Shown here: in pieces, positions 1 through 6,385 of the stretch | Position numbering within the stretch: the first letter of the stretch is position 1 | Layout: every line of letters starts with the position of its first letter | Origin: Rickettsiales bacterium | GTDB taxonomy: Bacteria; Pseudomonadota; Alphaproteobacteria; Methylaequorales; Methylaequoraceae | Assembly: GCA_002715305.1 (NCBI GenBank) | Contig: PAYV01000022.1 | Span: 1-13,221 of the forward strand | DNA: 13,221 bases | Reading direction: 5' to 3' | Notes under the pieces: model-generated | The model's input: only the letters and a program-made list of their open reading frames with translations | Database searches by the model: none | Told to the model about the DNA's origin: nothing | Made by a program: the position numbers and the translations under genes

Positions 1-1367
1 TGTAACTCATATTTACTTAATTTCTTTTCTAAACCTTTAAACCATTCAAGTGCTGATTCAATTGAATAATTAGTAATTATGTTGATATCTTTATGGTCAA
101 TTTTTATTGCTAAAGCCTCTTTTTTTAATCTTGCACCATTACATGATTCACAATTAAATTTACTTAAATATTTACCTAATTCTTCTCTTTGCCACAAATC
201 TGATCTTTTGAGTTTTTGATTTAAAAAACCAATAACACCATCGTAGATTCTATTATAATTCCAACCTGTTCTTCTGCTGTGAAAACTAATATTACGTCCA
301 TCACCATACATAACCTTTTCTTTTTTTTCGTCAGATAACTCTGACCATTTGGTGGATTGATTTATCGATAAATGATTACAGACTTCAGTAATCAAATCAT
401 TATAAAATTGATTATTTTTTTTACTCCAAGGCAAAATAGCACCGTTTGAAATTGAAAGATTTTTGTCACCAATGATTAATTCAGGATTAAACTTTTCATT
501 AAAACCCAAACCATCGCAATGACTACAAGCTCCATTGGGACTATTGAATGAAAATAATCTTGGTTCAATTTCTTCAATGGTAAATCCAGAGATTGGACAG
601 GAAAATTTAGAAGAAAAAATATGTTCTAAATCACTAGGTATTTCTCTAATGTACAATACTCCATCAGAAATATTAAGCGCAGTCTCAACTGACTGTGAAA
701 TTCTGGACCTAAATTTTTCATCTACAATAAGCCTATCAATAACGATTTGAATGTTATGTTTTTTGTTTTTTTCTAAATCAGGAAGGCTATTATATTCATA
801 AATTTTTTCATCTACGCTGAATCTTACAAACCCCTTTTTATGATACTCATCAAATTCCTTTTTAAACTCACCTTTTTTATTTTTAGCTATAGGGGATAAT
901 AAGAGAAATTTAATTCCTTTTTTAAATTTAAAAATCTCATCAACAATTTCAGATACACTCATTGATTTAATTAATTTTCCCGTTGATGGTGAATAAGGTT
1001 TTCCTATTCTAGAAAACAAAACTCGAAAGTAATCATAAATTTCTGTAACTGTTCCAACAGTAGATCTGGGGTTCTTAGATCTAGTTTTTTGATCAATTGA
1101 AATTGATGGAGACAAACCTTCAATAAGATCAACTTCAGGTTTTTCCATCATATTTAAAAATTGTCTAGCATAAGAAGACAGACTTTCAACATATCTTCTT
1201 TGCCCTTCAGCGTAAATTGTATCAAAAGCTAGTGATGATTTACCAGAACCTGAAATTCCACTTATAACTACAAGTTTATTCTTAGGTATATTTAGACTAA
1301 TATTTTTTAGATTATGTTGTCTTGCACCAACAATTTTTATATAATTTTTACTATCTTTAATTTTCAT
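1..1367 (-). CDS. uvrA: UvrA, excinuclease ABC subunit A (N-terminal half; cut by the left edge)
   Basis: UvrA is the ATP-driven damage-recognition subunit of nucleotide excision repair; it acts in the cytoplasm as a dimer that loads UvrB. I translated the minus strand by hand from the ATG at 1367-1365. It stays open to the edge, giving 455 residues, about half of the family's usual 940 or so. Visible signatures are the opening GARQHNLKNI, the first Walker A loop GISGSGKSS (residues 37-45), EGQRRYVESLS, the DQKTRSKNPRSTVGT stretch, and PRLFSFNSPNGACSHCDGLG at the end of the first zinc-finger region. That finger reads C257-P-I-S260 ... C281-S-H-C284, so the second of the usual four cysteines is serine. 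The gene diverges from ssb across 77 bases, and I see no GTTC-N7-GTTC or CTG-N10-CAG operator there. The second ATPase domain lies outside the window. The identification is secure. Confidence 0.97.
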   Translation of the reverse strand, partial: MKIKDSKNYIKIVGARQHNLKNISLNIPKNKLVVISGISGSGKSSLAFDTIYAEGQRRYVESLSSYARQFLNMMEKPEVDLIEGLSPSISIDQKTRSKNPRSTVGTVTEIYDYFRVLFSRIGKPYSPSTGKLIKSMSVSEIVDEIFKFKKGIKFLLLSPIAKNKKGEFKKEFDEYHKKGFVRFSVDEKIYEYNSLPDLEKNKKHNIQIVIDRLIVDEKFRSRISQSVETALNISDGVLYIREIPSDLEHIFSSKFSCPISGFTIEEIEPRLFSFNSPNGACSHCDGLGFNEKFNPELIIGDKNLSISNGAILPWSKKNNQFYNDLITEVCNHLSINQSTKWSELSDEKKEKVMYGDGRNISFHSRRTGWNYNRIYDGVIGFLNQKLKRSDLWQREELGKYLSKFNCESCNGARLKKEALAIKIDHKDINIITNYSIESALEWFKGLEKKLSKYEL

Positions 1368-1444
1368 AAAAATATTAATTTTGTTAAAGTTATATATTTT
1401 TCTAAATGATTTATGATAATATAATCTTTTTATTTATTAAATAA
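1368..1444. promoter_or_regulatory. Divergent uvrA/ssb intergenic region with candidate ssb -10 box
   Basis: This 77-base AT-rich spacer must hold the promoters of both divergent genes. A perfect TATAAT lies at 1420-1425 on the plus strand, which would start transcription near 1432 and leave a leader of only about 13 bases before the ssb ATG. No good -35 hexamer sits 16-18 bases upstream; only T-rich sequence around 1397-1402 is there. For uvrA the best minus-strand -10 is TATAAC (1394-1389), which is weak. A short direct repeat GTTA-AA-GTTA lies at 1383-1392. I see no LexA-type operator. In such AT-rich DNA a TATAAT match is weak evidence. Confidence 0.35.
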
Positions 1445-1909
1445 ATGGCAGGATCAATAAATAAAGCAATTTTGTTAGGTAGATTAGGAGGAGACCCTGA
1501 AATTAGAGTGTCTCAAGATGGAAATAAAATTGCCAGATTATCTTTAGCTACTACTGATAATTGGAAAGATAAAGAAACCAATGAAAGAAAAGAAAAAACC
1601 GAATGGCACAGAGTGGTAATTTTTTCTAAAGGCTTAGCTGAAATTGCTGAAAAATATCTTAAGAAAGGTTCTCTAATTTACGTTGAAGGTCAAATTAAGA
1701 GTAGAAAATATACTGATCAGTCAGGGATGGAAAAGTACACCACAGAAGTTGTTTTACAACAATATAATTCATCTTTAACAATGCTCGATAATAAGTCTGA
1801 TAACGTAAATAATTTAGAATCACCAAATATTGAAAATTCAATAAAAGATGAAAGCAAATTTGATAGTAAGGCTGGTAACTTTGACATTGAAGATGAAGTA
1901 CCTTTTTAG
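1445..1909 (+). CDS. ssb: Single-stranded DNA-binding protein
   Basis: SSB binds and protects single-stranded DNA in replication, recombination and repair, and recruits partner enzymes through its C-terminal tip. The 154-residue protein has an OB fold over about residues 1-110: the opening NKAILLGRLGGDPEIR, W40, the TEWHRVVIF block (W54, F60), and YVEGQIKSRKYTDQSG. Y89 takes the place of E. coli W88, and an aromatic there still permits base stacking. A low-complexity Asn/Ser/Asp linker of about 35 residues follows, then the acidic tip DIEDEVPF, a variant of DDDIPF. The ATG is the natural start of the fold, though no Shine-Dalgarno sequence precedes it. gyrA begins 6 bases after the stop, so the two are very probably cotranscribed. 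RecG, one of the known SSB-tail partners, is also in the window. Confidence 0.97.
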   Translation: MAGSINKAILLGRLGGDPEIRVSQDGNKIARLSLATTDNWKDKETNERKEKTEWHRVVIFSKGLAEIAEKYLKKGSLIYVEGQIKSRKYTDQSGMEKYTTEVVLQQYNSSLTMLDNKSDNVNNLESPNIENSIKDESKFDSKAGNFDIEDEVPF

Positions 1910-1915
1910 AAATTT

Positions 1916-4567
1916 ATGATTGACGATAGTAACCCAGAAGAATTAAAAAACCCCTCAAATTTTGATAGTATCGAAATTGGAAAAGAGATGGAGAACTCTT
2001 TTCTTGATTACGCGATGAGTGTAATTGTCTCAAGAGCATTACCAGATGTTTGCGATGGATTAAAACCTGTTCATCGAAGAATAATTTTTGCAATGAACGA
2101 AGCTGGATATACTGCTGGTAAACCATCAAGAAAATCGGCAAGAATAGTTGGTGATGTTATGGGTAAGTATCATCCACATGGAGATTCTGCAATATATGAT
2201 GCTATGGTTAGATTAGCTCAAGATTTCAGTATGCGTGTTCCGTTAATTCAAGGTCAGGGTAATTTTGGTTCAATGGATGGTGACTCAGCAGCTGCAATGA
2301 GATATACGGAAGCAAGATTATCCAGTATAGCATCAAACTTAGTTAATGACATAAATAATGAAACAGTAAATTTTAGAGATAATTATGATGGAAGTGCACT
2401 CGAACCAGAACTTCTTCCAGCTGAATTTCCAAATCTTTTAATTAATGGATCTGAAGGGATTGCTGTGGGTATGGCTACAAAAATTCCGCCACACTGTCCT
2501 TCTGAAGTTATTGATGCATGTTGTAAATTTGTAAACAATCCAGAAATTTCTTCAGATGAACTACAAGATTGTATCAATGGACCTGATTTTCCAACCGGTG
2601 GTATTATAATAGGTAAAAGCGGAATACGTCAGGCTTATCAAACTGGTAAGGGGTCTATACTAATTAGGGCAAAAACATCTATTGAATCTACAAAAAAAGG
2701 TAGAGAGTCAATTATTATTTCTGAAATACCTTATTCGGTAAAGAAATCAGCACTAATTGAGAACATTGCAAAAGTAGCTAAAGAGAAAATTATTGAAGGA
2801 ATTTCTGAATTAAGAGATGAATCCAATAGGGAAGGCGTCCGTATTGTTATAGATTTAAAAAGAGATGCACAATCCGAAGTAATTTTAAATCAATTATTTA
2901 GATTTACATCACTTCAAACATCTTTTGGTATTAATATGCTTGCACTAAATAATGGTGTTCCTGAGCTATTAAATTTAAAAAGGACAATACAATTATTTAT
3001 TAATTTTAGAAAAGAAATTATTTTTAAAAGAACTAAGTTCCATCTTAGAAAAACTAGGGAAAAAGCCCATATCCTTATTGGTTTAGCAGTAGCTTTGGAA
3101 AATATTGATAAGATAATTGATATAATAAAAAATTCCTCTGATACAAATGATGCCAAAGAAAAATTAATTAGATCATCATGGGACATTCCAAATGATAAAT
3201 TTTTGGTAGATTTTATAAATTCGGAGAAAATAATAAGTAATAAAAATAAATTTATCTTCTCTGATATTCAGGCTAGATCAATCTTAGAAATAAGATTAAG
3301 CAAACTAACAAATCTTGAAAGAACAAAATTAATTGATGATCTAAAGGAGTGTGTGAACCTTATTAAAGAATATCTAGAAATTTTATCATCTAGTAAAAAA
3401 TTAAATTCAGTATTGATTAATGAGTTAACTGAAATAAATAACAAAATTTCATCCCCCAGAAAAACTGAAATTTCTGAAACAGAAGAAATACTAGATGATG
3501 AATCTTTGATAAGTTCGGAAGACGTTGTAGTTACATTAACTCATAGGGGTTATATAAAAAGAGTACCCTTGAATTCTTATAGAGCACAAAAAAGAGGAGG
3601 TAAGGGAAGAGCTGGTATGACGACTAAAGAAGAAGATTTTGTTAATGAAGTTTTTGTTGTCAATACATTAACCCCACTACTATTTTTTTCATCAAGAGGA
3701 ATTGTTTATAAACTCAAAACTTACAAAATTCCTCAAGGTAGTCCAACTTCTAAAGGTAAGGCTCTTGTAAATCTTTTACCTTTACAATCAGGAGAACAGA
3801 TTAGTACAACAATGCCTTATGTTTTAACTGATGATAAAAATAACATAGTTTTTGGAACATCTTCTGGAAATATACGAAGAAATAAATTAACAGATTTTCA
3901 TAACATTAATGCTAATGGAAAAATTGCTATGAAATTAAATCCAAATGACAAATTAGTAAATGTAGTTACCTGTAGTGAAAAAGATAATATATTCCTGTCT
4001 ACAAAATTAGGTAAATGTATAAGATTTTTATCTAGCGATGTAAGATTATTTTCTGGAAGGGCTTCAATTGGAGTAAGAGGGATTAAACTTTTAAATAACG
4101 ATTCTGTCATCTCTCTGGCTATCTTAGAAAATGTAAATTTTGATATCGAAGCCAGAGATACATATCTAAAAACTTCATCTGCTGAAAGAAAAAACGAGGT
4201 TTTAAAAAATAATAATTTTGATGAAGAAAAGTTTACTATGTTCAGAGACAAAGAAGAATTTATATTAAGTGTTACGGATAAGGGTTTCGGTAAAAGAAGT
4301 TCCGCATATGAATACAGAAAAACAAAGAGAGGGGGAGTTGGGATAGCTAATATGCAACTTACTAATAGAAACGGAAATCAAGTTGTTGCATCGTTTCCAA
4401 TAAAAAATTCAGATCAATTAATGTTAGTAACGGACAAGGGAAAATTAATAAGATGTCCTGTAAATGATATAAGAATAGGAGGTCGACAAACTCAAGGAGT
4501 CACATTATTTAATGTTTCTGAGGAAGAGAAGGTAGTATCGGTTGCTAAACTAGAAGAAAATGAATAA
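1916..4567 (+). CDS. gyrA: DNA gyrase subunit A
   Basis: GyrA is the breakage-reunion subunit of gyrase, the GyrA2GyrB2 enzyme that introduces negative supercoils using ATP. The 883 residues match the family length. The N-terminal cleavage core carries RALPDVCDGLKPVHRRI (about 40-56), the HPHGDSAIYD region (86-95) and the catalytic tyrosine Y130 in AAMRYTEARL. A tower and coiled-coil region follows to about residue 500, then the DNA-wrapping beta-pinwheel. The pinwheel begins with a GyrA box, QKRGGKG (558-564), and has a second related motif, TKRGGVG (803-809). The GyrA box argues for GyrA rather than ParC. S91 and D95 match the E. coli quinolone-sensitive residues S83 and D87. The protein ends soon after the last blade (VSVAKLEENE), without a long acidic tail. 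Its last 8 bases overlap the start of coaD. GyrB is not in the window. Confidence 0.97.
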   Translation: MIDDSNPEELKNPSNFDSIEIGKEMENSFLDYAMSVIVSRALPDVCDGLKPVHRRIIFAMNEAGYTAGKPSRKSARIVGDVMGKYHPHGDSAIYDAMVRLAQDFSMRVPLIQGQGNFGSMDGDSAAAMRYTEARLSSIASNLVNDINNETVNFRDNYDGSALEPELLPAEFPNLLINGSEGIAVGMATKIPPHCPSEVIDACCKFVNNPEISSDELQDCINGPDFPTGGIIIGKSGIRQAYQTGKGSILIRAKTSIESTKKGRESIIISEIPYSVKKSALIENIAKVAKEKIIEGISELRDESNREGVRIVIDLKRDAQSEVILNQLFRFTSLQTSFGINMLALNNGVPELLNLKRTIQLFINFRKEIIFKRTKFHLRKTREKAHILIGLAVALENIDKIIDIIKNSSDTNDAKEKLIRSSWDIPNDKFLVDFINSEKIISNKNKFIFSDIQARSILEIRLSKLTNLERTKLIDDLKECVNLIKEYLEILSSSKKLNSVLINELTEINNKISSPRKTEISETEEILDDESLISSEDVVVTLTHRGYIKRVPLNSYRAQKRGGKGRAGMTTKEEDFVNEVFVVNTLTPLLFFSSRGIVYKLKTYKIPQGSPTSKGKALVNLLPLQSGEQISTTMPYVLTDDKNNIVFGTSSGNIRRNKLTDFHNINANGKIAMKLNPNDKLVNVVTCSEKDNIFLSTKLGKCIRFLSSDVRLFSGRASIGVRGIKLLNNDSVISLAILENVNFDIEARDTYLKTSSAERKNEVLKNNNFDEEKFTMFRDKEEFILSVTDKGFGKRSSAYEYRKTKRGGVGIANMQLTNRNGNQVVASFPIKNSDQLMLVTDKGKLIRCPVNDIRIGGRQTQGVTLFNVSEEEKVVSVAKLEENE

Positions 4568-5069
4568 TAATTTAATTACAGGTATTTATCCAGGTACATT
4601 TGACCCTATAACCTATGGACATCTTGATATAATTTTTAGAGCTACTCACATAGTTAATAAGCTTGTAATAAGTGTGGCTGAAAATAAAAATAAGAAACCG
4701 TTATTTAATTTAAAGGAAAGAATTGCTATGATTGAAGAAGCTTTGAATGAAATAGAATATAATGGCTGTCTGATTGAAGTTGTTGGCTTTGATAAATTAT
4801 TAGTTGATCATGCAAGAAAATCTGAGGCAAAAGTTATTATAAGAGGGTTAAGAGCAGTTGCAGATTTTGAATATGAATTTCAAATGGCAGGAATGAATTC
4901 TAAACTTGCACCTGAAATAGAAACTATTTTTTTAATGGCATCTGAAAATCTTCAACTTACTTCTGCGAGATTTGTTAAAGAAGTGGCTTTTCACAATGGA
5001 GACATTGAAAGATTTGTTCCAAAAAACGTTTTAAAAAAATTTAAACAAAAACAAAAGGACTTAAAATGA
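4560..5069 (+). CDS. coaD: Phosphopantetheine adenylyltransferase
   Basis: CoaD transfers AMP from ATP to 4'-phosphopantetheine to make dephospho-CoA, the penultimate step of coenzyme A synthesis; it is a cytoplasmic nucleotidyltransferase. The 169 residues are close to the family's roughly 160. The N-terminal nucleotide-binding motif reads GIYPGTFDPITYGH (residues 8-21), with T18-x-G20-H21 matching the TxGH active-site signature. IIRGLRAVADFEYEFQMA (93-110) is the second hallmark, and LTSARFVKEVAFHNGD (133-148) corresponds to the family's SSxxVKE segment. The ATG overlaps the gyrA stop by 8 bases, and the stop overlaps the cyclophilin start by 4 bases (ATGA), so the gene is probably translationally coupled on both sides. 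The last dozen residues are lysine-rich. Confidence 0.96.
   Translation: MNNNLITGIYPGTFDPITYGHLDIIFRATHIVNKLVISVAENKNKKPLFNLKERIAMIEEALNEIEYNGCLIEVVGFDKLLVDHARKSEAKVIIRGLRAVADFEYEFQMAGMNSKLAPEIETIFLMASENLQLTSARFVKEVAFHNGDIERFVPKNVLKKFKQKQKDLK
5055..5059 (+). promoter_or_regulatory. Shine-Dalgarno sequence of the cyclophilin gene
   Basis: AAGGA lies 6 bases upstream of the ATG at 5066, inside the end of coaD. It is the only convincing ribosome binding site I find before any gene start in the window. It supports translation of the cyclophilin from 5066 within the coaD overlap. Confidence 0.6.
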
Positions 5070-5605
5070 AGAACTTTTTAAAAATTTTATCATCTACAAT
5101 TTTATTTTTTCTTATTTCTCACAATAATATTTTAGGTAAGGATAAACCAATAATCTTTTTGGTGCTTGATTCTGGAATAGTAAAAATTCAAACATTTCCT
5201 GAAAAAGCTCCAAACACAGTAAAAAGAATTTTAGAATTAAGTAATAGCGGGTTTTATGATGGATTAACTTTCCACAGAGTTATAGCTGGATTTATGGCTC
5301 AAGGAGGCGATCCTAATGGAAATGGCACAGGCGGTAGTGGTCAAAGTATTAAAGCCGAATTTAATGACCTTAAACATGAAAGAGGAATTGTATCAATGGC
5401 TAGGAGCCAGGACCCTGACTCTGCAGATAGTCAATTTTTTATTTGTTATGATTCTCATGATTTTTTAGATGGCAAATATACTATTTGGGGTAAGGTAATT
5501 GAAGGAATGAATTTAATTGATAGAATTCCAGAGGGAAAAGGACAAAATGGACAAGTTTTAAAAAATCCTACAAAAATAATTTCTATGAGAGTGAAGAATA
5601 AATAA
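5066..5605 (+). CDS. Exported cyclophilin-type peptidyl-prolyl cis-trans isomerase
   Basis: This enzyme isomerises proline peptide bonds during protein folding. The first 24 residues look like a signal peptide: lysines at positions 2 and 6, a hydrophobic core ILSSTILFFLIS, and likely cleavage after G24 just before KDKP. The mature enzyme would therefore be periplasmic. The cyclophilin domain spans about residues 28-178. It has the catalytic arginine block FHRVIAGFMAQGGDP (69-83, R71 and Q79), SQFFICYD (122-129), and DGKYTIWGKVIEGM (135-148) with the W141 position that lines the cyclosporin pocket in other cyclophilins. The length of 179 fits the small bacterial PpiA-like form. It is the last gene of the close-packed ssb-gyrA-coaD series. 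I leave the symbol empty because the ppiA and ppiB names are used inconsistently in this group. Confidence 0.94.
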   Translation: MKNFLKILSSTILFFLISHNNILGKDKPIIFLVLDSGIVKIQTFPEKAPNTVKRILELSNSGFYDGLTFHRVIAGFMAQGGDPNGNGTGGSGQSIKAEFNDLKHERGIVSMARSQDPDSADSQFFICYDSHDFLDGKYTIWGKVIEGMNLIDRIPEGKGQNGQVLKNPTKIISMRVKNK

Positions 5606-5613
5606 ATTTTTTG

Positions 5614-5642
5614 TTGTTTATTACGACTAATTTCATTATATC
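5614..5642 (+). promoter_or_regulatory. Candidate tRNA-Lys promoter
   Basis: In the 52 bases between the cyclophilin stop and the tRNA, TTGTTT (5614-5619) and TATATC (5637-5642) are separated by exactly 17 bases. That would start transcription about 8 bases before the mature tRNA. An alternative pair with the same spacing is TTACGA (5621-5626) and TATATT (5644-5649). Neither is a strong consensus match, so readthrough from the upstream operon is also possible. Confidence 0.35.
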
Positions 5643-5657
5643 CTATATTTAGATGAT

Positions 5658-5733
5658 GCGCCCGTAGCTCAGCTGGTAGAGCACTCCCCTTTTAAGGGAG
5701 TTGTCATGAGTTCGAACCTCATCGGGCGTGCCA
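5658..5733 (+). tRNA. tRNA-Lys (anticodon UUU)
   Basis: A complete cloverleaf can be drawn by hand. The acceptor strands are 5658-5664 and 5723-5729. The D stem is GCTC/GAGC (5667-5670 with 5679-5682). The anticodon stem is CTCCC/GGGAG (5684-5688 with 5696-5700) around the loop CTTTTAA (5689-5695), giving anticodon TTT at 5691-5693. The T stem is ATGAG/CTCAT (5706-5710 with 5718-5722) around TTCGAAC. CCA is encoded at 5731-5733. Two points are unusual for a bacterial tRNA-Lys. The terminal acceptor pair is G1-U72 rather than G-C, and the discriminator base (5730) is G rather than A. The gene stands alone between the cyclophilin and DUF502 genes. Confidence 0.97.
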
Positions 5734-5752
5734 TGTTTCTTTGGCTTTTTTT
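5730..5752 (+). terminator. Weak terminator-like hairpin and T-run after tRNA-Lys
   Basis: GCCA at 5730-5733, the 3' end of the tRNA, can pair with TGGC at 5742-5745 across an 8-base loop, directly followed by seven T residues (5746-5752). A 4-base-pair stem is short for an intrinsic terminator and competes with the tRNA fold. The T-run may instead only promote release or 3' trimming. Confidence 0.2.
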
Positions 5753-5776
5753 AATTTAAATTATAAAATCATCATT

Positions 5777-6385
5777 ATGTTTAATAAAATTAAAAATTAT
5801 TTTTTAACTGGTGTATTAATAACTGCTCCTGTGTTTCTTACTTTTTGGATTGTATTAACACTCGTAAATATTATCGATAGACTAATAACTCCTTTAATTC
5901 CTTATTATATAAATCCTAATTACTATTTACCTAGAGATGTTCCTGGTTTAGGACTTATCATTTTATCTATTTTTCTTATTTTTATTGGTTTTGTTACAGC
6001 TAATTTCTTTGGTTCACTCTTATTAAAAAAAACTGACAGTTTAATACAAAAAATTCCTTTAATTAAAGCTTTTTATAAAACTTTTAAACAGATCATTGAA
6101 ACTGTTTTTAAAACAAATTCAAGTGCTTTTAGAGATGTTGTTATGTTAGAATACCCAAGAAAAGGGGTTTGGGTTTTAGGTTTTACAACTGGTCAAGCTA
6201 AGGGAGCGGTTAAAAAAAATTTAAAAAAAAATGTAATAAATGTTTTTGTTCCAACAACTCCAAATCCAACATCAGGCTTTCTTTTATTAGTTCCTAAAGA
6301 CGATCTTAAATATCTTGATGTAAATGTTGATGATGCAGTTAAAACAATTGTTTCTGCAGGTATAATAACTTTAGAATCTAGGTAG
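5777..6385 (+). CDS. DUF502 family inner-membrane protein
   Basis: This is a member of the DUF502 membrane protein family, whose molecular function I do not know. The 202 residues hold two transmembrane segments: about 9-33 (FLTGVLITAPVFLTFWIVL) and about 57-80 (after the DVPGLG turn). A soluble C-terminal domain follows, with the family's hallmark VFVPTTPNPTSGF (about 157-168). I chose the ATG at 5777 because the resulting N-terminus, MFNKIKNYFLTGVLI, fits the family. A TTG at 5741 in the same frame would add 12 residues and start only 8 bases after the tRNA. No Shine-Dalgarno sequence precedes either start. A run of nine A residues lies at 6223-6231. The stop codon overlaps the end of the convergent recG by 8 bases. 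Confidence 0.9.
   Translation: MFNKIKNYFLTGVLITAPVFLTFWIVLTLVNIIDRLITPLIPYYINPNYYLPRDVPGLGLIILSIFLIFIGFVTANFFGSLLLKKTDSLIQKIPLIKAFYKTFKQIIETVFKTNSSAFRDVVMLEYPRKGVWVLGFTTGQAKGAVKKNLKKNVINVFVPTTPNPTSGFLLLVPKDDLKYLDVNVDDAVKTIVSAGIITLESR

Noticed and set aside
535..750. Plus-strand reading frame of 71 codons
   Set aside because: It lies antisense to well-conserved uvrA codons, including the zinc-finger region, and shows no family features.
1914..2141. Minus-strand reading frame opposite the start of gyrA
   Set aside because: It is a shadow of the gyrA cleavage-core codons, with no recognisable protein motif.
2383..4251. Three minus-strand reading frames inside gyrA (2383-2577, 2914-3186, 3898-4251)
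   Set aside because: All are antisense to continuous, conserved GyrA coding sequence. Their serine- and phenylalanine-rich translations are typical antisense artefacts in AT-rich genes.
5606..5657. Possible riboswitch or small RNA between the cyclophilin gene and the tRNA
   Set aside because: The 52 bases have no stable hairpin or conserved riboswitch core that I can see. They are explained adequately as a tRNA promoter region.
5741..5776. Extended DUF502 start at TTG 5741
   Set aside because: It begins 8 bases after the tRNA and overlaps the T-run. It adds residues outside the family's usual N-terminus, and the ATG at 5777 fits better.
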